In this document: in pieces, positions 17,614 through 26,673 of the stretch | Position numbering within the stretch: the first letter of the stretch is position 1 | Layout: each line of letters starts with the position of its first letter | Source of the DNA: Streptomyces sp. NRRL S-1022 | GTDB lineage: Bacteria > Actinomycetota > Actinomycetes > Streptomycetales > Streptomycetaceae | Length of the DNA stretch: 64,000 nt | Assembly: GCF_000720135.1 (NCBI RefSeq) | Contig: NZ_JOIU01000004.1 | Location: forward strand, 206,941-270,940 | Direction: 5' to 3' | Made by a program: the position numbers and the translations under genes | Notes under the pieces: generated by a model | Database searches by the model: none | Told to the model about the DNA's origin: nothing | What the model saw: only the letters and a program-made list of their open reading frames with translations

Positions 17614-18320
17614 ATGGTCACAGAGGTGGGATCGGAAGACGCCGTCGTACGGCTCGACGGAGTGCGCAAGGAGTACGGCGAGACGGTGGCGCTCGACGGG
17701 GTGTCGCTGGACATCCGGGCCGGGGAGGCGGTCGCCGTGATGGGCATCTCGGGGTGCGGCAAGTCCACGCTGCTCAACATGATCGCGGGCCTCGACCGGC
17801 CGTCGGCCGGCCGCGTCGTCGTCCACGGGGAGGACGTCGGGGAGTTGAGCGAGAAGGATCTGGCGCTGTACCGGCGGCGCCGGATCGGCATGATCTTCCA
17901 GTTCTTCAACCTCATCGACGACCTGTCGGCCCTGGACAACGTGGCGCTGGCGGGCCGGCTGACGGGTACGCCGGCCGGCAGGCCCGGCGGCGGGCGCTGG
18001 AGCTGTTCGAGGAGCTGGGCATCGCCGGCCGGCGCAACGCCTATCCGGCGGTGCTGAGCGGCGGTGAGCGGCAACGGGTGGCGGTGGCCCGGGCGTTGAT
18101 GAACCGGCCCGCGCTGCTCCTGGCGGACGAGCCGACCGGCGCGCTGGACAGCCGGGCCGGGGAGCAGGTGATGGACCTGCTGATCGATCTGAACCAGATC
18201 GGGCAGACCCTGGTCATCGTGACGCACGACGAGCACCTGGCGCAGCGCTGCGCGAGCCGTCTGGTGCTGTTGGCCGACGGCCGGGTGACCGGCGAGCACA
18301 CCCTGGAGCCGTCGGTATGA
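17614..18320 (+). pseudogene. ABC exporter ATPase, frameshifted
   Basis: The sequence encodes a MacB/LolD-type ATPase of about 235 residues but in two frames. The first part (from ATG 17614) has the Walker A GISGCGKST and Q loop MIFQFFNL; the second has the signature LSGGERQRVAVARAL, Walker B LLLADEPTGALD and the switch VTHDE. The frame changes near 17979, between TGTPAG and QARRRALEL, consistent with one lost base. The split falls just before the signature motif. Either the gene is inactive or there is a sequence error. The permease gene overlaps its stop (ATGA). Confidence 0.85.
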
Positions 18321-20626
18321 GTGCGGTGTGGCTGGCCGCGCGTGCGGCCGTGCGCAGGCGGCGGCTCCAGACGCTGGTGATCTGGCTCGTCACGCTGGTG
18401 TCGACCGGGTCGCTGGTGGTGGCGCTGGGTCTGGTGGACGCCGCCTCGGCGCCGTTCGACCACGCCTTCGAGAGACTGCACGGGCCGCATGTCGTGGCCG
18501 CGTTCGACAGGGGCAAGGTGTCGGACGCCCAGGTGACGCGCGCGGCGCGGCGGCCGGGGGTGGAGGCGGTGGCGGGGCCGTTCCCGCAGGCGACGCTCGG
18601 CGTTCCGCGCGGTGCGGCGGACTTCGGTCTCGGCGGCGAGATCACGGTGGTGGGGCGTTCCGGTCCGGGCGGCCCGGTGGACCGGGTGGACCTGTGGGCG
18701 GGCCGGTGGCCGGCCCGGCCGGGCGAGATGGTGCTGAACCGGCAGCGCGACTGGACCGCCGACGACCTCGGCAGGACGTTCCGGGTGCCGTCGGGTCCGA
18801 AGCTCACCATCGTCGGGTTCGCGTTCGACCTGAGCCACACGGCGGACGCCTGGGTCACCCCGGCGCAGATGGGGGCGCTGCACCCCACCGGCCGGCAGAT
18901 GCTGTTCCGGTTCCGGGACGCGTCGACGCAGGACGGGCTGCGCGCGGAGCTGTCCGGGGTGACCGCGGGGCTGCCCCGGGGGGCGCTCGCCGGATCCCAG
19001 ACGTACCTGTCGCTCAAGCACCGGATCGGCAGCAACGCGCGCGCGTACGCGCCGTATCTGATGGCGTTCGGCGTCCTCGGCATCCTGGTGGCGGTGCTCA
19101 TCGTCGCCAACGTGGTCGGCGGGGCCGTGGTCTCCGGGTTCCGGCACATCGGCATCCTGAAGGCGGTGGGCTTCACGCCGGGCCAGGTCCTGGGCGTCTA
19201 CCTGCTGATGATCTCCGTGCCGGCCGTCCTGGGCTGCGCGCTGGGCACCTGGGCCGGCAATCTGCTGGCGCGGCCGTTCCTGCGGTTCGTCTTCAGCGGG
19301 CCGGCCTCGGGTGTGCTGCACGGCACCCTTGGGATCGCGCCCTGGGTGAACCTGCTCGCCCTGCTCGGCATGCCCCTGCTGTGCGTGCTGGCCGCGCTCG
19401 GGCCTTCGGTGCGGGCGCGGCGGCTGTCGGCGGCGCGGGCCATCAGCGCGGGCAGTGCCCCGCGGGCCGGACGGGCGCTCGGCATCCAGCGGCGCCTGGC
19501 GGGCGCCCGGCTGCCCCGGTCGGTGAGCCTCGGCATGGGGCTGCCGTTCGCGCGGCCCGCGCGCAGCGCGCTCACGCTGGTCGCGGTGGTCCTGGGCGTG
19601 ACGACGGTCACGTTCGCGACCGGTCTGGCGGCGACGCTGAGCAGCTACGGCACCGGCGGTCGCCCCACCTACGACGTCACCGTCTACGTGGGCGCGTTCC
19701 GGCACGGCACCGAGGTGCGGCCGGTGCACGGCGACCGTGAACTCCAGGCGCTGCTCGGATCGTTGCCGGGAGCGAGTCATGTGACGGTGCGGTCGGACGA
19801 CGAAGCGGTCCTGGCCGGCAGCACGCAGGTGGTCATGTTCGAGGGCCGGCGCGGCGGTCCGTCGCTGGACAGCGTGCTCACGAAGGGCCGCTGGATGCAC
19901 CGGACCGGGGAGGTGGTGGCCGGGTCGCCGTTCCTGCGCCGCAACGGAGTCCGTCTCGGGGACCGTCTGCGGCTGCGGAAGGACGGCCGCGAGGAACAGG
20001 TGACCGTCGTCGGCGAGACGATGGACACCGACGACCGGCTGGTCGTCGGCGACTGGCCGACGGTCACCGCGCTGATGCCGGGCGTTCGGCCCATCGCCTA
20101 CCACGTCAAGCTGCGCGCGGGCACGGACCGGAAGGCGTACGCCCGCGCGGTGGAGGCGGCCGATCCGGGGCTGTTCGTCCAGCCGAGCGGTTCGAACAGC
20201 GTGACCGGAACCATCGTGGGCTCCGCGACGGCCCTCACCCTCATGCTCGCCCTGGTCGCCTCGCTGGGCGTCTTCAACACTGCCGTCCTCAACACCCACG
20301 ACCGGCGCCGGGACCTCGGCATGCTGAAGTCGATCGGCATGACCCCGCGCCAGGTCACCGTGATGACGGTGACGTCGATGGCGGTGCTCGGCGCACTGGG
20401 GTCGCTGCTGGGTGTCCCGCTGGGCATCGCCGCCCACCGGGTGGTGGTGCCGCGCATGGCGGCCGGGGTCGACATCACGCTGCCCCCCTCCATGACGGAC
20501 GTCTGGCACGCGCCCGTGCTGGCCCCGGCGGCGCTCGCGGGGGTGGTGATCGCCGTCTTGGGCGCGCTGGTGCCCGCCCGCCGGGCGGCCCGCCTCACGG
20601 TCGCCGAGGTGCTGCGCAACGAGTGA
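18317..20626 (+). CDS. FtsX-like ABC exporter permease
   Basis: A 769-residue membrane protein with two FtsX domains. A first helix near the N terminus, a large external loop, then three helices around residues 245-350 (FGVLGILVAVLIVANVVGG, HIGILKAVGFTPGQVLG) and a second repeat at the C terminus (DLGMLKSIGMTPRQV, APAALAGVVIAVLGALVPARRAA) give the ABC3 pattern. ATG at 18317 overlaps the ATPase stop. Partner of the frameshifted ATPase; role may be peptide-antibiotic resistance or lipid handling, not decidable. Confidence 0.85.
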   Translation: MSAVWLAARAAVRRRRLQTLVIWLVTLVSTGSLVVALGLVDAASAPFDHAFERLHGPHVVAAFDRGKVSDAQVTRAARRPGVEAVAGPFPQATLGVPRGAADFGLGGEITVVGRSGPGGPVDRVDLWAGRWPARPGEMVLNRQRDWTADDLGRTFRVPSGPKLTIVGFAFDLSHTADAWVTPAQMGALHPTGRQMLFRFRDASTQDGLRAELSGVTAGLPRGALAGSQTYLSLKHRIGSNARAYAPYLMAFGVLGILVAVLIVANVVGGAVVSGFRHIGILKAVGFTPGQVLGVYLLMISVPAVLGCALGTWAGNLLARPFLRFVFSGPASGVLHGTLGIAPWVNLLALLGMPLLCVLAALGPSVRARRLSAARAISAGSAPRAGRALGIQRRLAGARLPRSVSLGMGLPFARPARSALTLVAVVLGVTTVTFATGLAATLSSYGTGGRPTYDVTVYVGAFRHGTEVRPVHGDRELQALLGSLPGASHVTVRSDDEAVLAGSTQVVMFEGRRGGPSLDSVLTKGRWMHRTGEVVAGSPFLRRNGVRLGDRLRLRKDGREEQVTVVGETMDTDDRLVVGDWPTVTALMPGVRPIAYHVKLRAGTDRKAYARAVEAADPGLFVQPSGSNSVTGTIVGSATALTLMLALVASLGVFNTAVLNTHDRRRDLGMLKSIGMTPRQVTVMTVTSMAVLGALGSLLGVPLGIAAHRVVVPRMAAGVDITLPPSMTDVWHAPVLAPAALAGVVIAVLGALVPARRAARLTVAEVLRNE

Positions 20627-20733
20627 CGGCGACGACCGGTCAGGATCGGAGAAGCCGTCGCGGGTGTCCCGGGCCTAGCGTGGGAGCACCGACGGGGACC
20701 CGTCGGGTTCCGCGCCGTGAAGGAGTGAGCGAC

Positions 20734-21084
20734 ATGACCGCCGGCCTGCAGACGATCATCTACCCCGTGAAGGACCTGGCGCGCGCCAAGGCCCTGTTCG
20801 GCGCGCTGCTGGGCGTCGAGCCGTACGCGGACGAGCCGTACTACGTCGGCTTCAAGGCCGCCGGCCAGGACGTCGGCCTCGACCCGAACGGGCACGCCAA
20901 GGGCATGACGGGCCCGGTGCCGTACTGGCACGTGACGGATCTGCGGGAGCGGCTCGCGGCGCTGCTCGCGGCGGGGGCCGAGCTGCTCCAGGACGCGCAG
21001 GACGTCGGCGGCGGCCGGCTGATCGCCTTCGTGAAGGACCCCGACGGCAACCTCGTGGGGCTGCTGCAGGACCCTTCGGCCTGA
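20734..21084 (+). CDS. VOC/glyoxalase-like protein
   Basis: A 116-residue single-domain vicinal-oxygen-chelate protein (TIIYPVKDLARAKALFGALLG, then PYWHVTDL and FVKDPDGNLVGLLQD). Such proteins bind metals or sequester toxic small molecules; the substrate is unknown. AAGGAG lies 8 nt before ATG 20734. It stands ahead of a MarR-type gene on the same strand, 72 bp away. Confidence 0.85.
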   Translation: MTAGLQTIIYPVKDLARAKALFGALLGVEPYADEPYYVGFKAAGQDVGLDPNGHAKGMTGPVPYWHVTDLRERLAALLAAGAELLQDAQDVGGGRLIAFVKDPDGNLVGLLQDPSA

Positions 21085-21110
21085 GGACCGGACGCCGTCC
21101 CCCGAGCCAC

Positions 21111-21128
21111 TAGTTGCACACTCAACGA
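21111..21128. promoter_or_regulatory. Candidate MarR operator
   Basis: GTTG (21113-21116) and CAAC (21123-21126) form a short inverted repeat in TAGTTGCACACTCAACGA, 30 bp before the MarR-type start. Position and AT content fit an autoregulatory site. Confidence 0.45.
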
Positions 21129-21156
21129 TTGGCTGGATCGGTGCTACGGTGCGGTT

Positions 21157-21555
21157 ATGGCAGTCACGACGGCCGACACCCGGCTCGAAGAGCGCTGGCG
21201 GGACATCCTCACCGTGCACGCGCACACGATGTGCGAGATCGACCGGGCCCTGCATCCGCACGGACTCGGCGCCAGCGACTTCGAGGTGCTCGACATCCTG
21301 GCGGCCCAGTCGCCCGTGCAGGGCGACTCGTGCCGGGTGCAGAACCTGGTCGGCCGGGTCCATCTCAGCCAGAGCGCGCTGTCCCGGCTGATCGGCCGGC
21401 TGGAGAAGGACGGTCTGGTGGAGCGCTCGGTGTGCGTGGAGGACCGGCGCGGGGTGTGGGTCGCCCTCACCCCCAAGGGCCGCACGCTGCACGCCGAGGT
21501 GCTGCCGGTCCAGCGCGCGGTCCTGCGCCGGATGCTGGCCGGGCAGGAGGACTAG
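21157..21555 (+). CDS. MarR-family regulator
   Basis: A 132-residue winged-helix protein. LVGRVHLSQSALSRLIGRLEKDGLVER is the HTH and recognition helix (span quoted in part), followed by the wing VEDRRGVWVALTPKGR. N- and C-terminal helices form the dimer interface. It probably controls itself and perhaps the VOC gene. Its TAG stop lies in a CTAG shared with a minus-strand frame of the decayed gene beyond. Confidence 0.88.
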   Translation: MAVTTADTRLEERWRDILTVHAHTMCEIDRALHPHGLGASDFEVLDILAAQSPVQGDSCRVQNLVGRVHLSQSALSRLIGRLEKDGLVERSVCVEDRRGVWVALTPKGRTLHAEVLPVQRAVLRRMLAGQED

Positions 21556-22432
21556 GGCCCCTCGCTCGGACCGGGCCGGCCCCGCTCCGCGGCCCCTGGA
21601 CCACCAGCTCGGTCCCGTCCGGCAGGATCTCGGCGCCGTACTCCGTCACGCGTGCGCGTGCGGGCGAGGCGGGGTCGAGCGGGTTGCCGTCGGCGAGGTG
21701 GGTGTGGATGCGGCGCGGGCCGGGATGACGGGCCAGTGCCGCGGGGAGCCGTCCGGGCCGCCGACCGGAAGACGGCCCGGGACGGCCTGCCGGGCAGCGG
21801 GGCGCGCCACCGTGGCCGTCTCGCCGGGGCTGAAGCCGGTGCCGTCCAGCAGAACGCAGTCGGCGTCGGCGCACAGCTCGTCCAGGACGGGGCTCCACGC
21901 ACCGACGCAGGGCGCGTACACCGGCACGCGCCCGCTCGCCAGGTCCTCGACGCGGTACGCCGTCCACCCCGGCCCGGCGGGTACCGTCGCACCCACCGGG
22001 TGCGCGGTCGCGACGAGACCCCCGGCCGGCACGAAGCCGCCGTCGGCCAGCCCGTCGGCCCACTCCCAGGAGGCGTGGGGGTCGAGGACCGCGCGCACCG
22101 CCGGCGCGGCGTAGATCTTCACGCCCGCCGCGGCGCGCAGCTCGGCCGGGCCGGCCGTGTTTGCCGGCCGCGGCGTCGGTGAGCAGCACGCCGCGCAGCG
22201 GGGTGTCCCGGGGGCTTGGCCACAGGGCCGGGGTGGCGGCCGGCTGGGCCCGCAGGCCGGGTGAGGCGTTCAGCAGCCACCAGTCGCGGCCGTTGCCGGT
22301 GACGGCGGCGCACTCGCGGGTCCGGGCGGGCAGTCCGCCCTCGCGCGCGGCGGTGCAGAGCGCGCAGGCGCAGTTCCACCGCGGGAGACCGCCCCCGGCG
22401 GCGGTGCCCCGCAGGACGGCCCTCACGACCAT
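21552..22432 (-). pseudogene. Decayed pqqB-like metallo-beta-lactamase-fold gene
   Basis: The N-terminal part starts at ATG 22432 after AAGGAG and reads RGTAAGGGLPRWNCACALC, the PqqB start with its CxCxxC zinc site, then WWLLNASPGLR and GVLLTDA. Near 22150 the frame shifts; the middle continues as VKIYAAPAVRAVLDPHASWEW to LPVGGPDGS in another frame. Near 21735 it returns to the first frame (ARHPGPRRIHTHLADGNP). The usual metal-binding D-x-x-H region lies at the first break and is lost. No other pqq gene is near. The true 3' end is unclear. Confidence 0.75.
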
Positions 22433-22598
22433 CGACTCCTTCGCGCTCGCCCGGATCCGGCTCCGGCAGGTTGCCCGCCGCGGCGGGCGGTGACCGCCGG
22501 CGGCGGGGGCAGATCCGGGCCGGCCTGCGACGGGAAGGGTCCGGGCGGTACGCGGGCGCGGGTGGTGCGTGATCGCTCGCCGGTCGCCCGTCGTCCGG

Positions 22599-22997
22599 TC
22601 AGCGGGCCAGCAGGGTGCGCACTCCCTGTGAGGTGAGGGTCAGGGCGTGGGCGGAGCTGCCGTCGATGGCGAGGGAGAGGTCCTCCGCGGGCCACCCCTG
22701 GGCGAGCGCGGCGAGCGGGATCAGGCGGTAGCGCGAGACGAACGGCAGCAGCTCGGCCATCTCGCCCTCCGAGGTGAACACCGGGACGACGTGGTCGCCC
22801 CCGGGCTGTTCCAGGACGGGCAGGGCCACCGTCGTGGCGTCGGCACCCTCGCCGTCCACCGCGTCGTCCGGTACCGGGACGAGTACGTCACTGTGGGCGA
22901 GGGTGTCCAGGGCGGCCTGGTCCTCGGCGTTCTCGGCCAGCGCGTCCAGTGCCTGCTGGGCGGGCGTCGGCTGGGCCTCGTGTGCGGGTGTCTCCAT
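22599..22997 (-). CDS. SseB-family protein
   Basis: A 132-residue protein with the SseB N-terminal domain: VLVPVPDDA, a strand-rich LPVLEQPGGDHVVPVFTSEG and the MAELLPFVSRYRLIPLAALAQ segment. SseB-like proteins are common in actinobacteria next to varied genes; the molecular role is not established. ATG at 22997 is preceded by a GGGGA site. No operon partner is evident; about 240 bp without a recognisable gene separates it from the cysteine hydrolase. Confidence 0.75.
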   Translation of the reverse strand: METPAHEAQPTPAQQALDALAENAEDQAALDTLAHSDVLVPVPDDAVDGEGADATTVALPVLEQPGGDHVVPVFTSEGEMAELLPFVSRYRLIPLAALAQGWPAEDLSLAIDGSSAHALTLTSQGVRTLLAR

Positions 22998-23241
22998 GGC
23001 TGGTCCCCAGGTTGCGGTGGTCGTACGGGCCGCCGGGGCGGGCTGGTGCCCGGGCGGGCTCCCGCCACGCGTACCCGGTGGGGTGCCGGGCATGCGTGAC
23101 GATCGGAGGGAGGTCCGGTGGGGAGGGGGTGCCCCGCGCACACGGGCGTGTCCTGCTCGTACGGCCGCCCGCACGGGCCTCGCCGAAGGCTGGGTCACGC
23201 GTGTTCGCCGGGCAGCCGCTCACCGGCCGGGCGGCTGCCGG

Positions 23242-23793
23242 TCACGGCTCGGTCCGCGCGAGCAGGCCGGCGACGGTGGTGACCCGGACCAGCGGCCGGT
23301 ACAGCTCCATGACCCGCAGGGCCCTGAGGTGGGAGTCGTCGTCCACGCCGGCGCAGGCGTCCGCCACGACCAGCACTTCGGCGCCGGCGTCCGCGGCGGC
23401 CAGCGCGGTGGACAGCACACAGCAGTCGGTGCTGACGCCGGCCAGGACCAGGCGGCCGTCCGGGCCGACCCGGGCGGCGAGTTCCGGGGTCCACTTGCCG
23501 AACGTGGTGGTGTCCACGACATGGTCGGCGAGCGCGGCGAACTCGTCCGTCAGCGCCCACAGGTCCGCGTCCGGCCCCCGGCGGGCGAAGGGCCACTGCG
23601 CGTAGTAGGCGCGCCAGGCGCCGGCCGGCCGCTCGGGGGCCAGGAACCGGGTGAAGGTGACCCGGCCGGCGAAGGCCGGCAGCAGGCTGCGCACGCCCGC
23701 CGCCGCGTCGGCGTAGCGGGGGGCCGCCCAGGGACTGTCGGGGTCGGCGAACACGTGCTGCATGTCGATGACGGCGAGATGACCGGCGCTCAT
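23242..23793 (-). CDS. Isochorismatase-like cysteine hydrolase
   Basis: A 183-residue amidohydrolase of the isochorismatase superfamily. The catalytic triad is visible: Asp in AVIDMQHVF, Lys in TFGKWTPEL and Cys in STDCCVLST. Relatives cleave nicotinamide, ureido acids or carbamoyl compounds. ATG at 23793 overlaps the permease stop (ATGA), so the enzyme probably acts on what the NCS1 permease imports. The substrate is not decidable from sequence. Confidence 0.88.
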   Translation of the reverse strand: MSAGHLAVIDMQHVFADPDSPWAAPRYADAAAGVRSLLPAFAGRVTFTRFLAPERPAGAWRAYYAQWPFARRGPDADLWALTDEFAALADHVVDTTTFGKWTPELAARVGPDGRLVLAGVSTDCCVLSTALAAADAGAEVLVVADACAGVDDDSHLRALRVMELYRPLVRVTTVAGLLARTEP

Positions 23794-25295
23794 GGGTTGA
23801 GCACACCCTCGTCGAGCACCGGGCCCGGTGCCTGGGCCTCCTGGGACCGCACCCGGCCCCGGCCCGCCGGCAGTGAGCCGAGGAAGGCGAGCGCCAGCGC
23901 GGCCAGGACGCCCAGGTTGGCGTAGGCCCAGGCGCCGGTCCTGCCGCCGAGGCCGAACGGTTCCAGCAGGTAGCCCTGCCAGGTCAGCCAGCTCGCGGCG
24001 GTGTTGGTGACCAGGCCCCAGCCGACGGCGGTGGCGGCGAGCGTGAGGAGCAGCGGGAGGAGCGGGACGTCGCCGTAGCGGCCGTGCGGGCGGAACAGGT
24101 CGCCCTCGTCGTAGTCGCGGCGGCGCAGCGCCAGATCGGCGAGCATGACGCCGGCCCAGGCGGCGACGGGCACACCGAGTGTGGTGAGGAAACCCATGAA
24201 CTGGCCGAGGAAGTCGTCGGCGAAGAACACGATGTAGACGGCGCCGGCGATCATCAGCACCCCGTCGAAGAGCGCGGCCAGGTAGCGGGGCACGCGCAGG
24301 CCGGCCGAGAGCAGTGCCAGGCCGGAGGAGTAGATGTCGAGGACGGCGCCGCCCACCAGGCCGAGGACGGCGACGACGGCGAACGGCACCAGGAACCAGG
24401 TGGGCAGCAGGGTGGTCAGCGCCCCGATCGGGTCGGCCGCGATCGCCTTGCTCAGCGTGCCGGAGGAGCCGGCCAGCAGCAGGCCGAAGAGCAGCAGGAC
24501 GAGCGGTGCCAGGGAGGCGCCGAAGGCGGTCCAGCCGATCACTCCCCGGCTGGAGGAGCCGCGGGGCAGGTAGCGGGAGTAGTCGGCGGCGGCGTTGACC
24601 CAGCCGAGGCCGAAGCCCGTCATCATGAACACCAGCGCCCCGATGAACTGCTGTACCGAGCCGGCCGGCAGGGCGTCGACCGCGCTCCAGTGGACGTGGT
24701 CGGCGACGAGGGCGATGTAGACGATCGTGAGGATGCCCGTGATCAGGGTGATCCAGGTCTGCAGCCGCATGATCAGGTCGAAGCCCATGACCCCGCCGAC
24801 GACGGTCAGCGCCGCCACCACCACGAGGGCGGCCACCCTGGTCCCGGTGCCGCCGCCCCAGCCGAGGCGGCCGAAGACGGTCGCGGTGGCCATCGTGGCG
24901 AGCGCGGTCAGGACGGTCTCCCAGCCGACGGTGAGCATCCAGGACACGACGGACGGCAGCCGGTTGCCGCGTACCCCGTAGGCGGCCCGGCTGAGCACCA
25001 TGGTGGGTGCCGAGCCGCGCTTGCCGGCGACCGCGACGAAGCCGCACAGCAGGAACGAGACGGCGATGCCGAGCACGCCGGCGGTGAGGGCCTGCCAGAA
25101 GGACAGGCCGAAGCCCAGGGCGAAGGCGCCGTAGCTGATCCCGAGCACGGAGACGTTGGCCCCGAACCAGGGCCAGAACAGCGAGCGCGGGGTGCCCCGG
25201 CGCTCCGTGTCCGCGATCACATCCAGCCCGTGCGCCTCGACCTGGAGGGGGCGGCCGGCGGATCCGCTGCCGGGGGGATCGTGCGGATGCGTCAT
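23790..25295 (-). CDS. NCS1-family permease (nucleobase/cation symporter)
   Basis: A 501-residue transporter with about 12 helices of the PurC/cytosine permease family. The N-terminal block FWPWFGANVSVLGISYGAF and the conserved GKRGSAPTMVLSRAAYGVRGN are characteristic. ATG at 25295 has AGGTGG 8 nt upstream; GTG at 25307 is an alternative start. The gene ends inside the start of the cysteine hydrolase. Possible cargo: pyrimidine, hydantoin, allantoin or related ureides (inference from the coupled hydrolase). Confidence 0.88.
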   Translation of the reverse strand: MTHPHDPPGSGSAGRPLQVEAHGLDVIADTERRGTPRSLFWPWFGANVSVLGISYGAFALGFGLSFWQALTAGVLGIAVSFLLCGFVAVAGKRGSAPTMVLSRAAYGVRGNRLPSVVSWMLTVGWETVLTALATMATATVFGRLGWGGGTGTRVAALVVVAALTVVGGVMGFDLIMRLQTWITLITGILTIVYIALVADHVHWSAVDALPAGSVQQFIGALVFMMTGFGLGWVNAAADYSRYLPRGSSSRGVIGWTAFGASLAPLVLLLFGLLLAGSSGTLSKAIAADPIGALTTLLPTWFLVPFAVVAVLGLVGGAVLDIYSSGLALLSAGLRVPRYLAALFDGVLMIAGAVYIVFFADDFLGQFMGFLTTLGVPVAAWAGVMLADLALRRRDYDEGDLFRPHGRYGDVPLLPLLLTLAATAVGWGLVTNTAASWLTWQGYLLEPFGLGGRTGAWAYANLGVLAALALAFLGSLPAGRGRVRSQEAQAPGPVLDEGVLNP

Positions 25296-25385
25296 CGCCG
25301 AAGCCACCTGTCCTGCCGGTCCGGAGTGTCCGGTTCACGCTAGGTCGGGCCCCAGGGGCCGTCAAGGCGGGACGAGTCGGGCCGG

Positions 25386-25700
25386 TCAGCGGTCGAACTC
25401 CTCGTGGATCGTGGTCTTCGGCTCCTCCCGGAGGTGCTGGGAGAAGCCCGGCCTGCCGCCGCGCCGGGCCCGCCGCGCGGCGGTGCGGCCGGGGTCCGTG
25501 TCCGGGTCCACGCGGACCGAGCGGGCCACGTCCGCGGGCCCGGTGCACTCCTCGGCGGGCAGGCCGCGCAGGGCCTCGACAACCTCCTCGGAGGCCCCCG
25601 CCTGCCGGGCCGCCGCGACCAGGCGGTCCCTGCCCGCCGGGTAGGTCACGTCCTTCAACGCGCCCAGCACCTCGGTGACGCTGGGGTGTGCCGTGCTCAT
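25386..25700 (-). CDS. DUF2795-like small protein
   Basis: A 104-residue protein whose residues 8-65 (VLGALKDVTYPAGRDRLVAAAR, EEVVEALRGLP, GPADVARSV; quoted in parts) match the DUF2795 helical fold. The C-terminal third is basic. AAGGAAG precedes ATG 25700. It follows a 49-residue acidic ORF on the same strand and lies near a second DUF2795 gene on the other strand. Function unknown. Confidence 0.7.
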   Translation of the reverse strand: MSTAHPSVTEVLGALKDVTYPAGRDRLVAAARQAGASEEVVEALRGLPAEECTGPADVARSVRVDPDTDPGRTAARRARRGGRPGFSQHLREEPKTTIHEEFDR

Positions 25701-25709
25701 CGCGCTTCC

Positions 25710-25859
25710 TTACGGGTCGTCCTCGGCGGTGTTCCCGTCCGCGTCCTCGTCGGCGGGGTCGGCGCCTTCCGCCTGTGAGGGGGTGGTGCGGGGCGGCTGC
25801 TGCTCGGGGGCGGCCTCCTCCGGTTCGCCCTCGGCCTGAGAAGGGGTGTTCTCGCTCAT
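25710..25859 (-). CDS. Very small acidic protein with repeated TPSQAEG
   Basis: A 49-residue ORF from ATG 25859, with GGGAGG 8 nt upstream, to TAA. It is highly acidic and Pro/Ala/Glu-rich, probably disordered, and contains TPSQAEG twice (residues 5-11 and 26-32). Nine bp separate it from the DUF2795 gene, so they may share a message. The good ribosome site and the internal repeat support a real gene. I do not recognise a family. Confidence 0.55.
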   Translation of the reverse strand: MSENTPSQAEGEPEEAAPEQQPPRTTPSQAEGADPADEDADGNTAEDDP

Positions 25860-26048
25860 CGGAGCCTCCCGTGTCGTCCGGCACGTGTCGCGCGCGGGTG
25901 TCCGAAGCGGCCGGGTACCCGTGCGTCCCCGGACCCATCACTCATGGAATTCCTGAATCCGCTTGTGCGGGAGGGGTACCTGACCAGTCCGGCGCAGCAT
26001 GCGGCGCCGGCCCGATGACCCTGATCCAACTCACCGCCTGGAGGAGCC

Positions 26049-26243
26049 ATGGCGGGTATCACCCCACCTGATCTGCAGAAAGCTCTGTCCGGCGCGGAGT
26101 ACCCGGCCAGTTCCGATCAGCTTCGGAAGGTCGCCGAGGACAATCACGCGCCCAAGGAGGTCACCGAGCGGATATCCCACCTCGGGAAGAAGGAGTTCCA
26201 GAACCCCGCCGAGGTCAGCAAGGCCGTCTTCAGGAACGAGTGA
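26049..26243 (+). CDS. DUF2795 small protein
   Basis: A 64-residue protein (TPPDLQKALSGAEYPASSDQ, then KEVTERISHLGKKEFQNPAE), the typical stand-alone DUF2795 form. GGAGGAGCC precedes ATG 26049. A strong hairpin ends the unit. Often abundant and stress- or sporulation-linked in actinobacteria, but the role is not defined. Confidence 0.82.
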   Translation: MAGITPPDLQKALSGAEYPASSDQLRKVAEDNHAPKEVTERISHLGKKEFQNPAEVSKAVFRNE

Positions 26244-26263
26244 CGGCGGCCGGACACGGGTGT

Positions 26264-26294
26264 ACGGCGGCCGGGCCTTCGGCTCGGCCGCCGT
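26264..26294 (+). terminator. Hairpin terminator after DUF2795
   Basis: ACGGCGGCCGGGCC (26264-26277) pairs with GGCTCGGCCGCCGT (26281-26294), a 14-bp stem with one G-T pair and a TTC loop, 20 bp after the stop. Confidence 0.8.
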
Positions 26295-26673
26295 TCCACG
26301 CACCGATCACCCGGCGGTCCTCGTCCCCGGCGGGAGGTGACATCCGTCACAGCCGCCTCGGCAACTAAGCGGCGCCGATAGTAGGCGCCACTCCGGCGAC
26401 ATATAGGATTTGTCCGTCTTGCCGTGGGCACGAGTCATGCTCCGGGTCACGACGGACCCTCCACTCGGCACGGCACCGCATCCCCCGGCAGATGCCCGTT
26501 CATGACGGTCCGCCAGTGTCGCGCAAACGTCGCGGTCGCGAAGTCGGCATCTCCCGGCTGCTCTGACAAGGGGCGTGCCGGTCTACGAGGCAAGGTAGTA
26601 GAAGGGCCCTTTGCGCCCGCTGTGCACCCATCCCAACAATGAGCGCTCGGCGATCACCGAGTGAGGTTGACGT
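26295..26673. other. Long leader of the CAP gene; no gene seen
   Basis: About 380 bp with no convincing ORF and lower GC than its surroundings. GGCGCC occurs twice around 26375-26395, followed by ACATATAGGATTTG, and later GACGGTCCGCC and GGCAAGGTAGTAGAAGG. Streptomyces cell-wall-protein genes can carry long structured leaders such as c-di-AMP riboswitches, but I could not match that consensus. Promoter plus a structured 5' region is the best reading. Confidence 0.3.

Noticed and set aside
23000..23240. Small gene between the SseB-like and hydrolase genes
   Set aside because: Open frames lack ribosome sites and protein-like composition.
26295..26673. c-di-AMP (ydaO) riboswitch before the CAP gene
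   Set aside because: Such leaders occur before wall-lytic genes in Streptomyces, but I could not place the conserved core.
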